A stretch of 14,797 nucleotides of DNA, taken from NCBI GenBank assembly GCA_017618475.1, contig JAFZUF010000048.1, positions 1 through 14,797 of the forward strand, read 5' to 3'. The notes beneath the pieces are model-generated. The model was not told the origin of the DNA, did no database searches, and worked only from the letters and a program-made list of their open reading frames with translations. The position numbers and the translations under genes are program-made. This stretch comes from Clostridia bacterium. Its GTDB lineage: Bacteria > Bacillota > Clostridia > Christensenellales > UBA1242. Below, one piece after another: positions 1 to 7,304 of the stretch (positions are counted from its first letter, which is position 1; every line of letters starts with the position of its first letter).

Positions 1-1113
1 GTAAGTTGCTTTACCAGGTAATTGTTTCAAGATGCTACCATCTTCATTAGACAACCAAGTCCAATCACAAAGTTGGTGCATTGCAAACGATTTACTATTT
101 AAAGCATACAAGTTACCCGCTTTACATTTGACATCGCTATACATTGGTATACCATTGAAGGTAAAGCCATGGAAACCACCCGCTAATTCGGCTGTCGCAA
201 TGTTAGAACGTGTACTCTTCAACGATTCAAAAATCGCTTTTTTCACACGCGGATGTGTCAACAAAATATCGGCGGGCATACTTTGGCAATGTTCTTCGTA
301 AGCATCTAAGAAAGCCAATGCTGCTTCTTCGTCCAAGATATTCAAGGTGTTACCATTATCACGGTAATTGCATGGCGCAATTTCTGGATTGTTATTTACG
401 TTGATACCATACATGGTTTGTTTGAAAACACTATCAACACCATTCATACTGGTACCATCATCATCGAAACTATAAATATAGTAACGATCTGCTTTGTTCG
501 CCGGAACTGCTTCACTCAACGTAATTACGCCGGTAGAAGTGTTAACCGCGCTAATCAAGTTATCATCACCTGGATCACTAATTGTTACACCGGCACCGGT
601 TTGTACGTACACGTGCATATTAGCAGCAAAGTTACCAATATATTTGGAGCCAACTTTAATACTAGTACGACCATTGCCTTGGAAATCCGTACTATCAAAC
701 GTTGCTAATAATTTTAAACCATTACCATAAAGCATCGTGGTTAAATTGTTTTGAGCCGCCGCTACCAAGTTTTGCATTTCACCGCCCAATAAAGAAGCGA
801 AAGCATTTGGGTCCAAAGATGCTGCCTTTAACGCTTTGTCGCTAATTTGGAAAGTACCATACAAGTTTTTCAAAGGCACTGAAAGTTCGATTGATTTTTC
901 GCTATCATTGGTTGGCAAATCACCAGTTTCGGTACCAACACCAACCGCCGCTTGTCCACAACGAATATTGACCGTTGCGTTTTTACCACTGGCGATACGA
1001 GTGTTCTCTTCAATCATTGTTAAGAATGGGTTTGTTTTTTTGTTAATGTCGTTAATGACCGTATCCAAATAGATATTCTTTAACGCATTTTCTGCAGTTG
1101 CAGTTGTAATCAT
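1..1113 (-). CDS. Phage major capsid protein, HK97-fold type (3' end beyond window)
   Basis: This is the main structural subunit of a phage head. Read on the minus strand from ATG at 1113-1111, the frame stays open for 371 codons to the first base of the window, so the C-terminus is missing. The N-terminus (MITTATAENALKNIYLD) is followed by a section rich in Gly and Thr, a stretch GTFQISDKALK near residue 90, and a long ALAFLDAYEEHC-type helix region near residue 280. This order resembles HK97-fold coat proteins of Firmicute phages. A strong ribosome site (AAAGGAG) lies 7 bases before the ATG. The start overlaps the stop of the scaffold-like gene as ATGA, and the order terL-portal-scaffold-capsid supports the call. 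I see no frameshift. The exact capsid subfamily cannot be fixed by eye; a role as coat protein is likely, mainly from context and composition. Confidence 0.8.
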   Translation of the reverse strand, partial: MITTATAENALKNIYLDTVINDINKKTNPFLTMIEENTRIASGKNATVNIRCGQAAVGVGTETGDLPTNDSEKSIELSVPLKNLYGTFQISDKALKAASLDPNAFASLLGGEMQNLVAAAQNNLTTMLYGNGLKLLATFDSTDFQGNGRTSIKVGSKYIGNFAANMHVYVQTGAGVTISDPGDDNLISAVNTSTGVITLSEAVPANKADRYYIYSFDDDGTSMNGVDSVFKQTMYGINVNNNPEIAPCNYRDNGNTLNILDEEAALAFLDAYEEHCQSMPADILLTHPRVKKAIFESLKSTRSNIATAELAGGFHGFTFNGIPMYSDVKCKAGNLYALNSKSFAMHQLCDWTWLSNEDGSILKQLPGKATY

Positions 1114-1469
1114 TTTGAAACTCCTTTTTTGAAATATTCACAGGCCAACCGATCGGCTTGTGCCAAAGTCGTTGGCTTCTTAACTTTTGCGAAGTCGAAA
1201 GCTGACGAAGAACTGGTCAACACGGTCGGCGCCGCAGTCGTGTTGTTCGCTAATAAATACTCCCGAATAATCTCTTCCCGGCTGGGCATGGAGTTTATTT
1301 TCTGTTCCAGTTCTTTGTAAGCTTGCGCCTTTTTTGTGAACGCACTTTGCAATTCACTGTAAGACTTTTGGAGTGCATTGATATCCACACTGGGTTGTAT
1401 CGCCGCTTGTTCCAAAGGTGCATCCTTAGTGACACTTTCGTTAGTTGGATTTTCATTTTGATTTTCCAT
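1110..1469 (-). CDS. Putative phage capsid scaffolding protein
   Basis: A 119-residue acidic/polar protein between portal and capsid genes, the usual place of a head scaffold. The first 30 residues are Asn/Glu/Gln-rich and probably disordered. Residues about 30-65 (INALQKSYSELQSAFTKK onward) look like an amphipathic or coiled-coil helix, followed by a Ser/Thr-rich linker. A basic tail (residues 90-119, ending FKKGVSK) could be the coat-binding segment, as in other scaffolds where a short basic C-terminal helix contacts the coat. The start ATG (1469) has AGGAG upstream, lies inside the portal gene (17-base overlap), and the stop overlaps the capsid start by four bases (ATGA), so translation is probably coupled. 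There is no protease motif. The assignment rests on position, size and composition, not on a recognised domain. Confidence 0.65.
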   Translation of the reverse strand: MENQNENPTNESVTKDAPLEQAAIQPSVDINALQKSYSELQSAFTKKAQAYKELEQKINSMPSREEIIREYLLANNTTAAPTVLTSSSSAFDFAKVKKPTTLAQADRLACEYFKKGVSK

Positions 1470-2520
1470 GTTCGACTCCTAAAATGTTCAAGATTTTTTC
1501 ACCCACTTGTTCGTAAACGTCTTCAATACTTTGAATGGGTCGACGCAGTTGACGTTTAGCTTGTTCGTTATAAATGGTTAAGGTTCCTTCCCCAACAGTA
1601 GCACGACTGGCCATTGCCGATAACAAATCGCCACCACAACTAATCGTGTTAAATTCATTTAACAGACGGTCTTCTTCCTTGGTTAATTCGTCTGGAATAC
1701 TGCCAGCCTCCATAAACTTTGGTTCACGATAGCCTTGTTGGTAAACAATCACTTTTCCCGGACATAAACCATCAATTTCCAAACTATCCAAATCCACACT
1801 GCCGTCTTCCACCGCGACAACACCACAAGCCATCCGACTCATGAATTCGGCACGGCGATTTTTAATCGCGTTATAAGCCCGTTGCACCGGAATTACGCGA
1901 TCAACCACGGATTTACCAAAGAATTGACCCGCCACTAATTCACTGGTACCACGAACAAACGGGAATGGATAAGGTAATTCGCCATCATAAACTAATGATT
2001 GATCACGAATAATCGTCAAATGGTCGCGTGTCCACTTTTCAATCACTAATTGGTCTTCAACCTTTTTCGCGTGAATGATGGAAGTTATTTCTTCCATATT
2101 AGAAACGTCCAAGCGATTAGGATAAATTTCGAATGGCGAACAAACTGTTACTACCGGTTGGTTGTCAACTTTAGTCACCTTGTAAAAGACAGAACCAGTC
2201 ACTTCTTGCCAAAAGTTTCCTTCTTCGATTAAACGTTTGAAACGGATTTTCTCAAAAATCGCTTGCACTAAATCATCTTTAATTTCCGGTTCAACTTCCG
2301 CTAAAATTGCTAAACGACTTTCCACCAATGGTCCAATATGGTTAAAACTTTCGGTTGATTGCCAATAGTATTGTTTGGCATAACCCAGGTATTGGTCACC
2401 ATGGTAAAAATTTAAATTATTAATCCATTTGTTTTCCAAACCAATGCGTGCACTTTTGCGTGCTTCGTAATCATTAATCACCGCATCAATCAGTTGTTTT
2501 TTACTTTGTTTGTTTTGCAT
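1453..2520 (-). CDS. Phage portal protein
   Basis: A 355-residue protein that should form the dodecameric ring through which DNA enters the capsid. Visible hallmarks are an N-terminal helical region (residues 8-40) with the WINNLNFYHGDQY segment common in portals, and a central stretch at about 182-230 (YPFPFVRG, then GQFFGKSVVDRVIPVQRAYN and NRRAEF) that matches the wing/stem helices of P22-like and Clostridial phage portals. The C-terminal 50 residues (EGTLTIYNEQAKRQLRRPIQS) resemble the crown-proximal helix. It is short compared with most portals (about 400-700 residues), and no frameshift is visible. A very good ribosome site (GGGAGG) precedes ATG 2520. It follows terL by 35 bases and overlaps the scaffold gene. 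No MuF-type head gene or protease lies next to it. Confidence 0.85.
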   Translation of the reverse strand: MQNKQSKKQLIDAVINDYEARKSARIGLENKWINNLNFYHGDQYLGYAKQYYWQSTESFNHIGPLVESRLAILAEVEPEIKDDLVQAIFEKIRFKRLIEEGNFWQEVTGSVFYKVTKVDNQPVVTVCSPFEIYPNRLDVSNMEEITSIIHAKKVEDQLVIEKWTRDHLTIIRDQSLVYDGELPYPFPFVRGTSELVAGQFFGKSVVDRVIPVQRAYNAIKNRRAEFMSRMACGVVAVEDGSVDLDSLEIDGLCPGKVIVYQQGYREPKFMEAGSIPDELTKEEDRLLNEFNTISCGGDLLSAMASRATVGEGTLTIYNEQAKRQLRRPIQSIEDVYEQVGEKILNILGVEHGKSK

Positions 2521-2555
2521 TTTTCCTCCCTGCCAGTATTAAATCACAACTTTTT

Positions 2556-4022
2556 TTAACCGAAGCGTTTTACTGCCAGTGATTTTAATAAATCTTTTTT
2601 AGCTTGTCCCAAGGTGTTTAATGGTGTTGGTTGTTCACAACTCACACGGTGCCAATCCATAACCACGTAACGTAACGCATCAATCGTATGGTCATTAACT
2701 TTTTGTGGCGATTCTCCATCCCCCCAATAATAGCCACGCAATTCACTAATCAAATGCACGCAATTTTTAAAGACAAATAAACTGCGGTGCCTGTCAGCAT
2801 TACCAAACCGCGCTTTCATTTCCAATAAACCTTGCGCCATGTTTTTATTTACATTTGCATCGACTAACACACCATGGTTTCGGTATTGCATCGCGGTTGA
2901 TACTTCACACGCTGAAGTCTTTTGGTTGGCGGCACTGTCAATTAAAACGCGCACTTGTTTCAAGTTCCACCCCAAGTCCGCAGTACGCTGTAAAATCGCA
3001 CGACTGTGGTCGGCAACCGTCAAGCCCGCAACTTCATAATCACTGACCACGTACAGATTTTCCCCCGCACCTACTACCCACACGACCGCGGTCGGGTTAC
3101 GATAACCGGGATCAATGCCAATGTAGTAACTGTCGGGTTGTGCAATTATGAACGGTTCAATCACGTTCGCCACGTCAAAGTTTGGGAACACCAAGCCTTC
3201 CGCCGCCACAAAATGTCCGTGTTGGCGACTTTCCAAAACGTCAGGCGGTAAGTTTGCAATCAAAAATTGTTTTTCTTCGTCGGACAAATACGGATTATCG
3301 TCCCAACTCATCCAAAAGCATGCTAAATCCTTTTGTTGTTCTTGACGCAAATAAATACGATTATAAACCCAACTGCGCCCCTTTAACGGTGTCATCGTCA
3401 CCCAATGCACGCCACCACGGTCAAGTAAGCGTAACAAACATTCATCATAAATATCTTCGGGCGGTTCTTCATCAAACCAAACATAGTCCAAAGAAACCCC
3501 TTGAAACCGTTCTCGCCCTTGTTCGCAATTACGAAAACCAATTTTACTAACCGTACCGAAAACATTTTTCACCAAAATAAAATCAATCACCCCGTGTGCC
3601 GGTGCAAACGAACTGCCCGAAACCATCACGGTTTTGACAATCCACTCCGGCGGTAAGTATTGCAAAATTTTGGCTTGCGCCACGTCGCGTTGCACCTGCC
3701 GGGTTAAACTAACCACCCAACCGTCCATCGCGTGGTCGATTTTAATGAATGGGTGTAAACCGGTAGCGTACCAAATCGTTTCCATCGCCCCGCAAACACT
3801 TTTACCAGTACGGTTACCACCAAATACGAAACGACTTTTCGCCATAGATTGGTGAAAGGCTAACTGCTTTTGGTGTTTCCGCGGTGGTTTCGTAATTTGT
3901 TTTACCTGCGCCATTGCACTTGGTCGCAAACGCGGTGTAGCCGTTAAATGTGGCCAATCGTTATATTGTAACAACGGCGCATCAGCCGACAAACTTTTTA
4001 AGTTGATGACATCATTTTCCAT
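2556..4022 (-). CDS. terL: Phage terminase large subunit
   Basis: The DNA-packaging motor: an ATPase that pumps phage DNA through the portal plus a nuclease that cuts it. Using ATG 4022 the protein has 488 residues. The ATPase half shows Walker A GGNRTGKS (68-75), Walker B with catalytic acid DYVWFDEE (179-186) and a coupling motif TMTP (209-212). The RNase H-like nuclease half shows GIDPG (Asp304), LIDSA (Asp362) and NDHTIDAL (444-450), the three expected metal-binding acids. Length and domain order are normal and all key residues are present. A longer ATG at 4049 is possible, but the shorter start has GGGGAG four bases upstream. It is the first gene of the head module. No small terminase gene precedes it: upstream lie 313 bases and then sigK. 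Confidence 0.95.
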   Translation of the reverse strand: MENDVINLKSLSADAPLLQYNDWPHLTATPRLRPSAMAQVKQITKPPRKHQKQLAFHQSMAKSRFVFGGNRTGKSVCGAMETIWYATGLHPFIKIDHAMDGWVVSLTRQVQRDVAQAKILQYLPPEWIVKTVMVSGSSFAPAHGVIDFILVKNVFGTVSKIGFRNCEQGRERFQGVSLDYVWFDEEPPEDIYDECLLRLLDRGGVHWVTMTPLKGRSWVYNRIYLRQEQQKDLACFWMSWDDNPYLSDEEKQFLIANLPPDVLESRQHGHFVAAEGLVFPNFDVANVIEPFIIAQPDSYYIGIDPGYRNPTAVVWVVGAGENLYVVSDYEVAGLTVADHSRAILQRTADLGWNLKQVRVLIDSAANQKTSACEVSTAMQYRNHGVLVDANVNKNMAQGLLEMKARFGNADRHRSLFVFKNCVHLISELRGYYWGDGESPQKVNDHTIDALRYVVMDWHRVSCEQPTPLNTLGQAKKDLLKSLAVKRFG

Positions 4023-4026
4023 AATT

Positions 4027-4032
4027 CTCCCC
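4027..4032 (-). promoter_or_regulatory. Ribosome binding site deciding the terL start
   Basis: GGGGAG lies four bases before ATG 4022 on the minus strand. The alternative in-frame ATGs at 4049 and 4037 have no comparable site, so this motif favours the 488-residue form of the terminase. Confidence 0.6.
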
Positions 4033-4055
4033 ACCATTGTTTTTATCATGACACT

Positions 4056-4277
4056 ATGTATCCGTTTTACTTTTACCTTTTTGGATTTGCTTCGGTAACC
4101 ACGATTGTGGTGCTTGTTTTGTTAGCAATTTTTCCAATCAAACTTCCCATTGTGACAAAAACAATTAAACAACCACAACCCGTGGTTCGCCCCCGCAAGG
4201 TTCGTGCACCCACACGACATCCGCCAACAACAAATTATTGGGACCAACCATGGGCAGACGACGATGAAGACCTTTAA
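4056..4277 (+). CDS. Possible small membrane protein, unrecognised
   Basis: A 73-codon plus-strand ORF filling most of the gap between terL and sigK. Residues 1-30 form one strongly hydrophobic segment (FGFASVTTIVVLVLLAIF) preceded by aromatic residues. A Pro/Arg/Lys-rich stretch (about 35-57) and a Trp- and Asp-rich acidic tail (WADDDEDL) follow. This is an orderly layout for a single-span membrane protein with a cytoplasmic tail. There is no Shine-Dalgarno site, but TATCAT (4044-4049) sits six bases before the ATG, so a leaderless mRNA is conceivable; no good -35 is seen. The stop is followed after nine bases by the terminator hairpin region. The opposite strand holds only a 37-codon ORF. 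I do not recognise a family; it could be a host gene, a phage gene or chance. Confidence 0.4.
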   Translation: MYPFYFYLFGFASVTTIVVLVLLAIFPIKLPIVTKTIKQPQPVVRPRKVRAPTRHPPTTNYWDQPWADDDEDL

Positions 4278-4286
4278 ACATAACAT

Positions 4287-4316
4287 AAAAAAAGACAGTT
4301 ACCATCGGTAACTGCC
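4287..4316 (-). terminator. Intrinsic terminator of sigK
   Basis: A perfect 8-bp stem CAGTTACC/GGTAACTG (4296-4303 and 4307-4314) with a three-base loop ATC and one further G-C pair (4294/4316). In the minus direction it is followed at once by seven T residues (4293-4287). It starts 20 bases after the sigK stop. On the plus strand five T residues begin six bases beyond the stem (4322-4326), so it might also stop transcription from the small ORF. It separates sigK from the phage terL transcription unit. Confidence 0.85.
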
Positions 4317-4335
4317 ACCCATTTTTAATTAAGGA

Positions 4336-5046
4336 TTAACGAAAATCTTTAAAGTCGGGTTCATGCACAATTTGTTGTACAATTTCCAAAGCGTGTTTTT
4401 CGATGCGGGAAATGTAACTGCGGCTGATATTCAACTGTTTCGCCACTTCGCGTTGTGGTAACGCCACATGATTATCCAAACCGTAACGCAAACTGATGAT
4501 TTTGAATTCGCGTTCATTTAAACGTTCACGCATTACCTTTACCAACTTTTGCATTAACTGGCGATGCATGGCGATGTCGATATCACTTTGGTCGCGATCA
4601 TCGGTAATAATATCCACCAAACAAATTTCGTTGCCGTCGTGATCGTCACCCAAGCTTTCGTTTAAAGAACCAACCTGCTGATGCTTTTTGGAAACGCGCA
4701 AAAACATTAAAACTTCATTTTCAATACAACGTGACGCGTACGTGGAAATTTGGGTGCCCTTGTCGGCCTTGAACGAATTAATCGCTTTAATCAACCCAAT
4801 CGTACCACACGAAATTAGATCATCAGCTTCGGCGGCACCATTATACTTTTTCACCACGTGCGCCACCAACCGTAAATTATGGCGAATTAAAATATCCTTG
4901 GCTTGCATATCGCCGTCCCAAAACTTTTGAAAATACATCAACTCTTCTTTTTTGGATAATGGTTTAGGAAAAGAATTTTTATCGTTAACCAACCCCGAAA
5001 AAAACAGCACTTTGCTTAAAAAAGTAATGAAATTTTCAAAAATCAT
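4336..5046 (-). CDS. sigK: RNA polymerase sigma factor SigK precursor (pro-sigma-K), uninterrupted
   Basis: Late mother-cell sporulation sigma factor that directs coat and maturation genes. The 236-residue product starts with a hydrophobic pro-sequence (about residues 1-20, MIFENFITFLSKVLFF) of the kind removed by the SpoIVFB protease, then NSFPKPLSKKEEL, a SigK-like start of the mature form. Region 2 spans about 52-120 (HNLRLVAHVVKKY, DLISCGTIGLIKAI, TYASRCIENE). Region 4 has a helix-turn-helix near 197-216 (PQREVAKQLNISRSYISRIEK). Length matches the complete protein, and the coding frame runs straight through the region near residues 107-117 where skin elements split the gene in Bacillus and some Clostridia. 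It lies 36 bases after spoIVA, with only a weak AGAG before its ATG, and ends at a clear terminator. SigE is a less likely identity because its pro-sequence and partner spoIIGA are absent. Confidence 0.93.
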   Translation of the reverse strand: MIFENFITFLSKVLFFSGLVNDKNSFPKPLSKKEELMYFQKFWDGDMQAKDILIRHNLRLVAHVVKKYNGAAEADDLISCGTIGLIKAINSFKADKGTQISTYASRCIENEVLMFLRVSKKHQQVGSLNESLGDDHDGNEICLVDIITDDRDQSDIDIAMHRQLMQKLVKVMRERLNEREFKIISLRYGLDNHVALPQREVAKQLNISRSYISRIEKHALEIVQQIVHEPDFKDFR

Positions 5047-5047
5047 A

Positions 5048-5082
5048 TCACACTCTATATGCGGGACAAGCGAAAAGTGTGA
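5048..5082. repeat. Inverted repeat filling the spoIVA-sigK gap
   Basis: Seven-base perfect arms TCACACT (5048-5054) and AGTGTGA (5076-5082) separated by 21 bases. The repeat begins one base beyond the sigK ATG and ends one base before the spoIVA stop codon. In mRNA the downstream arm would cover the bases just before the sigK start. The loop is large and the stem short, so a stable hairpin is uncertain. Confidence 0.35.
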
Positions 5083-6552
5083 CTATAGCATGATACAAAT
5101 AATGCCGCCCTTACCGTTGTTGACCACTTTACCAATCGTGCGTTTCATTTGTTTCATCGCGTTTGCGGGCATATTTGCAATTTTAGCACCGACACCTTCC
5201 TGCATAATTTCATCCAGAGATTTACCGAAGATTGGTGTTTGCCAAACAGCTTCTTTATTGGTCGCATATTCGCGTTCCAAAAACTCCAACATCTCCTTGG
5301 ATTGTTCTTGCGTGCCAATAGTCGGTGTGACTTCACTGCCAACGTCAACTTTAATAATATGCAAACTTGGTGCGGTCGCGCGTAATTTCAAGCCGTAGTT
5401 TTTACCATGCTTATACAAACGTGGAGTATCCAATTTGTAACTATCTAAAGTCGGCACCACCACGCCATAGCCCTTAGTTTCCGCAGCATCAATAGCATCT
5501 TTTAACTTGTCATATTCTTTAGCTTTGCCAGCGACTTTTTGAATGTACGCCATTAAATGTTGTTCATTTTGAATATTCAAACCACTTTCTTGCGAAATTA
5601 AATTAAAATACAAATCATTCTTCGGCACCAAATTATAAACAATCGTACCAGTCGCCACGTCAATCTCGCTGGTTTCCACCGCATTGAAATAAGGACTATC
5701 CGCGCAAACATTATCCGGATAATTATCCGCAATGCGGCGAACATTTTTTGTGTAACGACGCAAACGTTCAATCGCATCGACAATTACCGGATGATTGGCA
5801 GGCATGACTTGTAACCAAGACGGCATATTAACTTTGAAACCTGTTACCGGAAATTCCGCCAAAATACCATTAAAAATGGCGCCAATCTCTTCGGTACCCA
5901 AATGTGCGAAATCCATACCCAAAGTTTGCACATTAAACTTTTCAGTGATTTCGTGACAAATTCTTTGGCAAGTTTCCCCTTGCGGTTGTTTACTGTTGAC
6001 CACCACAACAAAAGGTTTGCCATATTGTTTCAATTCAAAAATAACTTTAGCTTCGGCATCGACATAATTTTCGCGTGGCAAATCCGTAATCGAACCATCG
6101 GTCGTTACCACCACCTCAATTGTGCTGTGGTCGACAATCACTTTGCGCGTGCCAATTTCCGCCGCTTGGTCAAACGGCATTTCCACATCACTCCACGGTG
6201 TTTTCACATTACGAATGTGACCATTTTCTTCCAACCCACTGACACCATCAATCATATAACCAACACAATCAATCATGCGCACCCGCATAGACGCATCACC
6301 CACTCTAATTCCAACCGCCCGACTGGGTACAAATTTTGGTTGCGTAGTCATTACCGCGGTACCATCTGCCGATTGCGGTAATTCATCAATTACACGTTGT
6401 TGTTCGTAACTGTCCTCAATATTCGGAATTGCCAGTTGCTGCATAAACTTAGTAATGAATGTTGACTTGCCACAACGGACCGGTCCCACTACCCCCAAAT
6501 AAATATCACCATTAGTGCGGGTTGCAATGTTTTCAAAAACTTGATTATTCAT
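5083..6552 (-). CDS. spoIVA: Spore coat morphogenetic ATPase SpoIVA
   Basis: SpoIVA polymerises with ATP hydrolysis on the mother-cell side of the outer forespore membrane and forms the base layer of the coat, anchored by SpoVM. With ATG 6552 it has 489 residues, close to the usual 492. Visible features are IATRTNGDIYLG at 10-20, Walker A GPVRCGKS (23-30), DCVGY (95-99) as the switch/Walker B region, AEIGTRKV near 131, VTTDGS near 149, VVNSK (184-188) and a C-terminus GGIICIML that matches the SpoVM-contacting end of the family. In-frame upstream starts (TTG 6600, ATG 6558) exist, but homology begins at the chosen ATG. No Shine-Dalgarno site precedes it, and a candidate sigma-E promoter lies so close that the message may be leaderless. 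sigK follows directly downstream. Confidence 0.96.
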   Translation of the reverse strand: MNNQVFENIATRTNGDIYLGVVGPVRCGKSTFITKFMQQLAIPNIEDSYEQQRVIDELPQSADGTAVMTTQPKFVPSRAVGIRVGDASMRVRMIDCVGYMIDGVSGLEENGHIRNVKTPWSDVEMPFDQAAEIGTRKVIVDHSTIEVVVTTDGSITDLPRENYVDAEAKVIFELKQYGKPFVVVVNSKQPQGETCQRICHEITEKFNVQTLGMDFAHLGTEEIGAIFNGILAEFPVTGFKVNMPSWLQVMPANHPVIVDAIERLRRYTKNVRRIADNYPDNVCADSPYFNAVETSEIDVATGTIVYNLVPKNDLYFNLISQESGLNIQNEQHLMAYIQKVAGKAKEYDKLKDAIDAAETKGYGVVVPTLDSYKLDTPRLYKHGKNYGLKLRATAPSLHIIKVDVGSEVTPTIGTQEQSKEMLEFLEREYATNKEAVWQTPIFGKSLDEIMQEGVGAKIANMPANAMKQMKRTIGKVVNNGKGGIICIML

Positions 6553-6554
6553 AG

Positions 6555-6580
6555 CCATGATTATGAAAGCACAATCATGG
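6555..6580. repeat. Inverted repeat at the spoIVA promoter
   Basis: Perfect 8-base arms CCATGATT (6555-6562) and AATCATGG (6573-6580) with a 10-base centre. It covers the presumed -10 element and ends just before the spoIVA ATG. This spacing fits a dimeric DNA-binding protein site; in RNA it could form a hairpin only if transcription starts upstream of it. Confidence 0.4.
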
Positions 6581-6584
6581 TTAT
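6558..6584 (-). promoter_or_regulatory. Candidate sigma-E-type promoter of spoIVA
   Basis: On the minus strand ATA (6584-6582) is followed after 16 bases by CATAATCA (6565-6558). The known sigma-E pattern is an ATA core, 16-18 bases, then CATACANT. spoIVA is sigma-E-dependent in Bacillus subtilis, which raises the prior. The predicted start of transcription falls at or within a base or two of ATG 6552. Confidence 0.4.
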
Positions 6585-6617
6585 AACTTATAATTGACAA
6601 AATTTTTATTTGCCAAT

Positions 6618-7304
6618 TTATTCAGCTGAACTTTGCACCATGTCATTGGTTGACGTATCTTTAGGTGCTGATTTTTTCAAAATAAATTTATTTTCTTTAC
6701 CGGTAAATAAACGCACAATATTTTTGCGGTGTGAATACAAAATCAACGCCACGCACGCACAATACAAAACAATGACCGGCGCAGTTAATGGTGCTTCCAC
6801 GCATAATGACAAAATCGTCCACGTAATCACCCCCAACACAGTCGATAATGACATAATGTGCGTAATTGCTAACAACGGAATATAAATTGCTGCCACAACC
6901 AACATTACTAATGGATTCAAAACAAATCCCAACCCAATCCAGGTGGCTAAACCCTTACCGCCTTTGAAACGATACCAAACAGGGAAAATTGCACCGAAAA
7001 TCGCACTAACGCCCATCGCTAGTATCACAATATAATGGCTTTCTTGATATAAAGTAAACGTACCGGTATAAAAACTAACAAATAAATAACCAATTGTCGC
7101 GATACTAGCACATTTAATACCTTCTAAAATTGTTACCAGCAAAAACCATTTAAATCCCATAGCACGCCCAACATTGGTTGCTCCGGCATTACCAGATCCA
7201 ATTTTGGATAAGTCAACGTTACGAATTTTTGTCACAGTTTTTGCGACATTAAATCCCCCCACCAAATATGCCAGTGGACATAACAAGAATAACCACCAAT
7301 ACAT
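6618..7304 (-). CDS. plsY: Acyl-phosphate:glycerol-3-phosphate acyltransferase PlsY
   Basis: Integral membrane enzyme that moves an acyl group from acyl-phosphate to glycerol-3-phosphate, the first step of phosphatidic acid synthesis. The 228-residue protein has about seven hydrophobic segments and the three family motifs: GSGNAGATN (36-44), KGGKGLAT (114-121, glycerol-3-phosphate/phosphate site) and HRKNIVRLFTGKE (192-204). It carries a polar C-terminal tail of roughly 20 residues. One oddity: the His of the conserved GH-FP motif before KGGKG is replaced by Ala (GAIFPVW, residue 105). The ATG shares one base with the der stop (TAATG) and has GGGAG upstream, so it is cotranscribed and coupled with der. 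In many Clostridia gpsA lies between plsY and spoIVA; here it does not. Confidence 0.94.
   Translation of the reverse strand: MYWWLFLLCPLAYLVGGFNVAKTVTKIRNVDLSKIGSGNAGATNVGRAMGFKWFLLVTILEGIKCASIATIGYLFVSFYTGTFTLYQESHYIVILAMGVSAIFGAIFPVWYRFKGGKGLATWIGLGFVLNPLVMLVVAAIYIPLLAITHIMSLSTVLGVITWTILSLCVEAPLTAPVIVLYCACVALILYSHRKNIVRLFTGKENKFILKKSAPKDTSTNDMVQSSAE

Noticed and set aside
3182..3550. 122-codon plus-strand frame inside terL
   Set aside because: It lies wholly antisense to a terminase gene with all catalytic motifs; composition is a mirror of terL and there is no ribosome site.
4336..5046. sigK split by a skin element
   Set aside because: The frame is continuous through all sigma regions with a normal length, so no interruption exists here.
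5902..6381. 159-codon plus-strand frame inside spoIVA
   Set aside because: Antisense to a well-conserved SpoIVA segment; His/Phe/Asn-rich low-quality translation with no recognisable domain.
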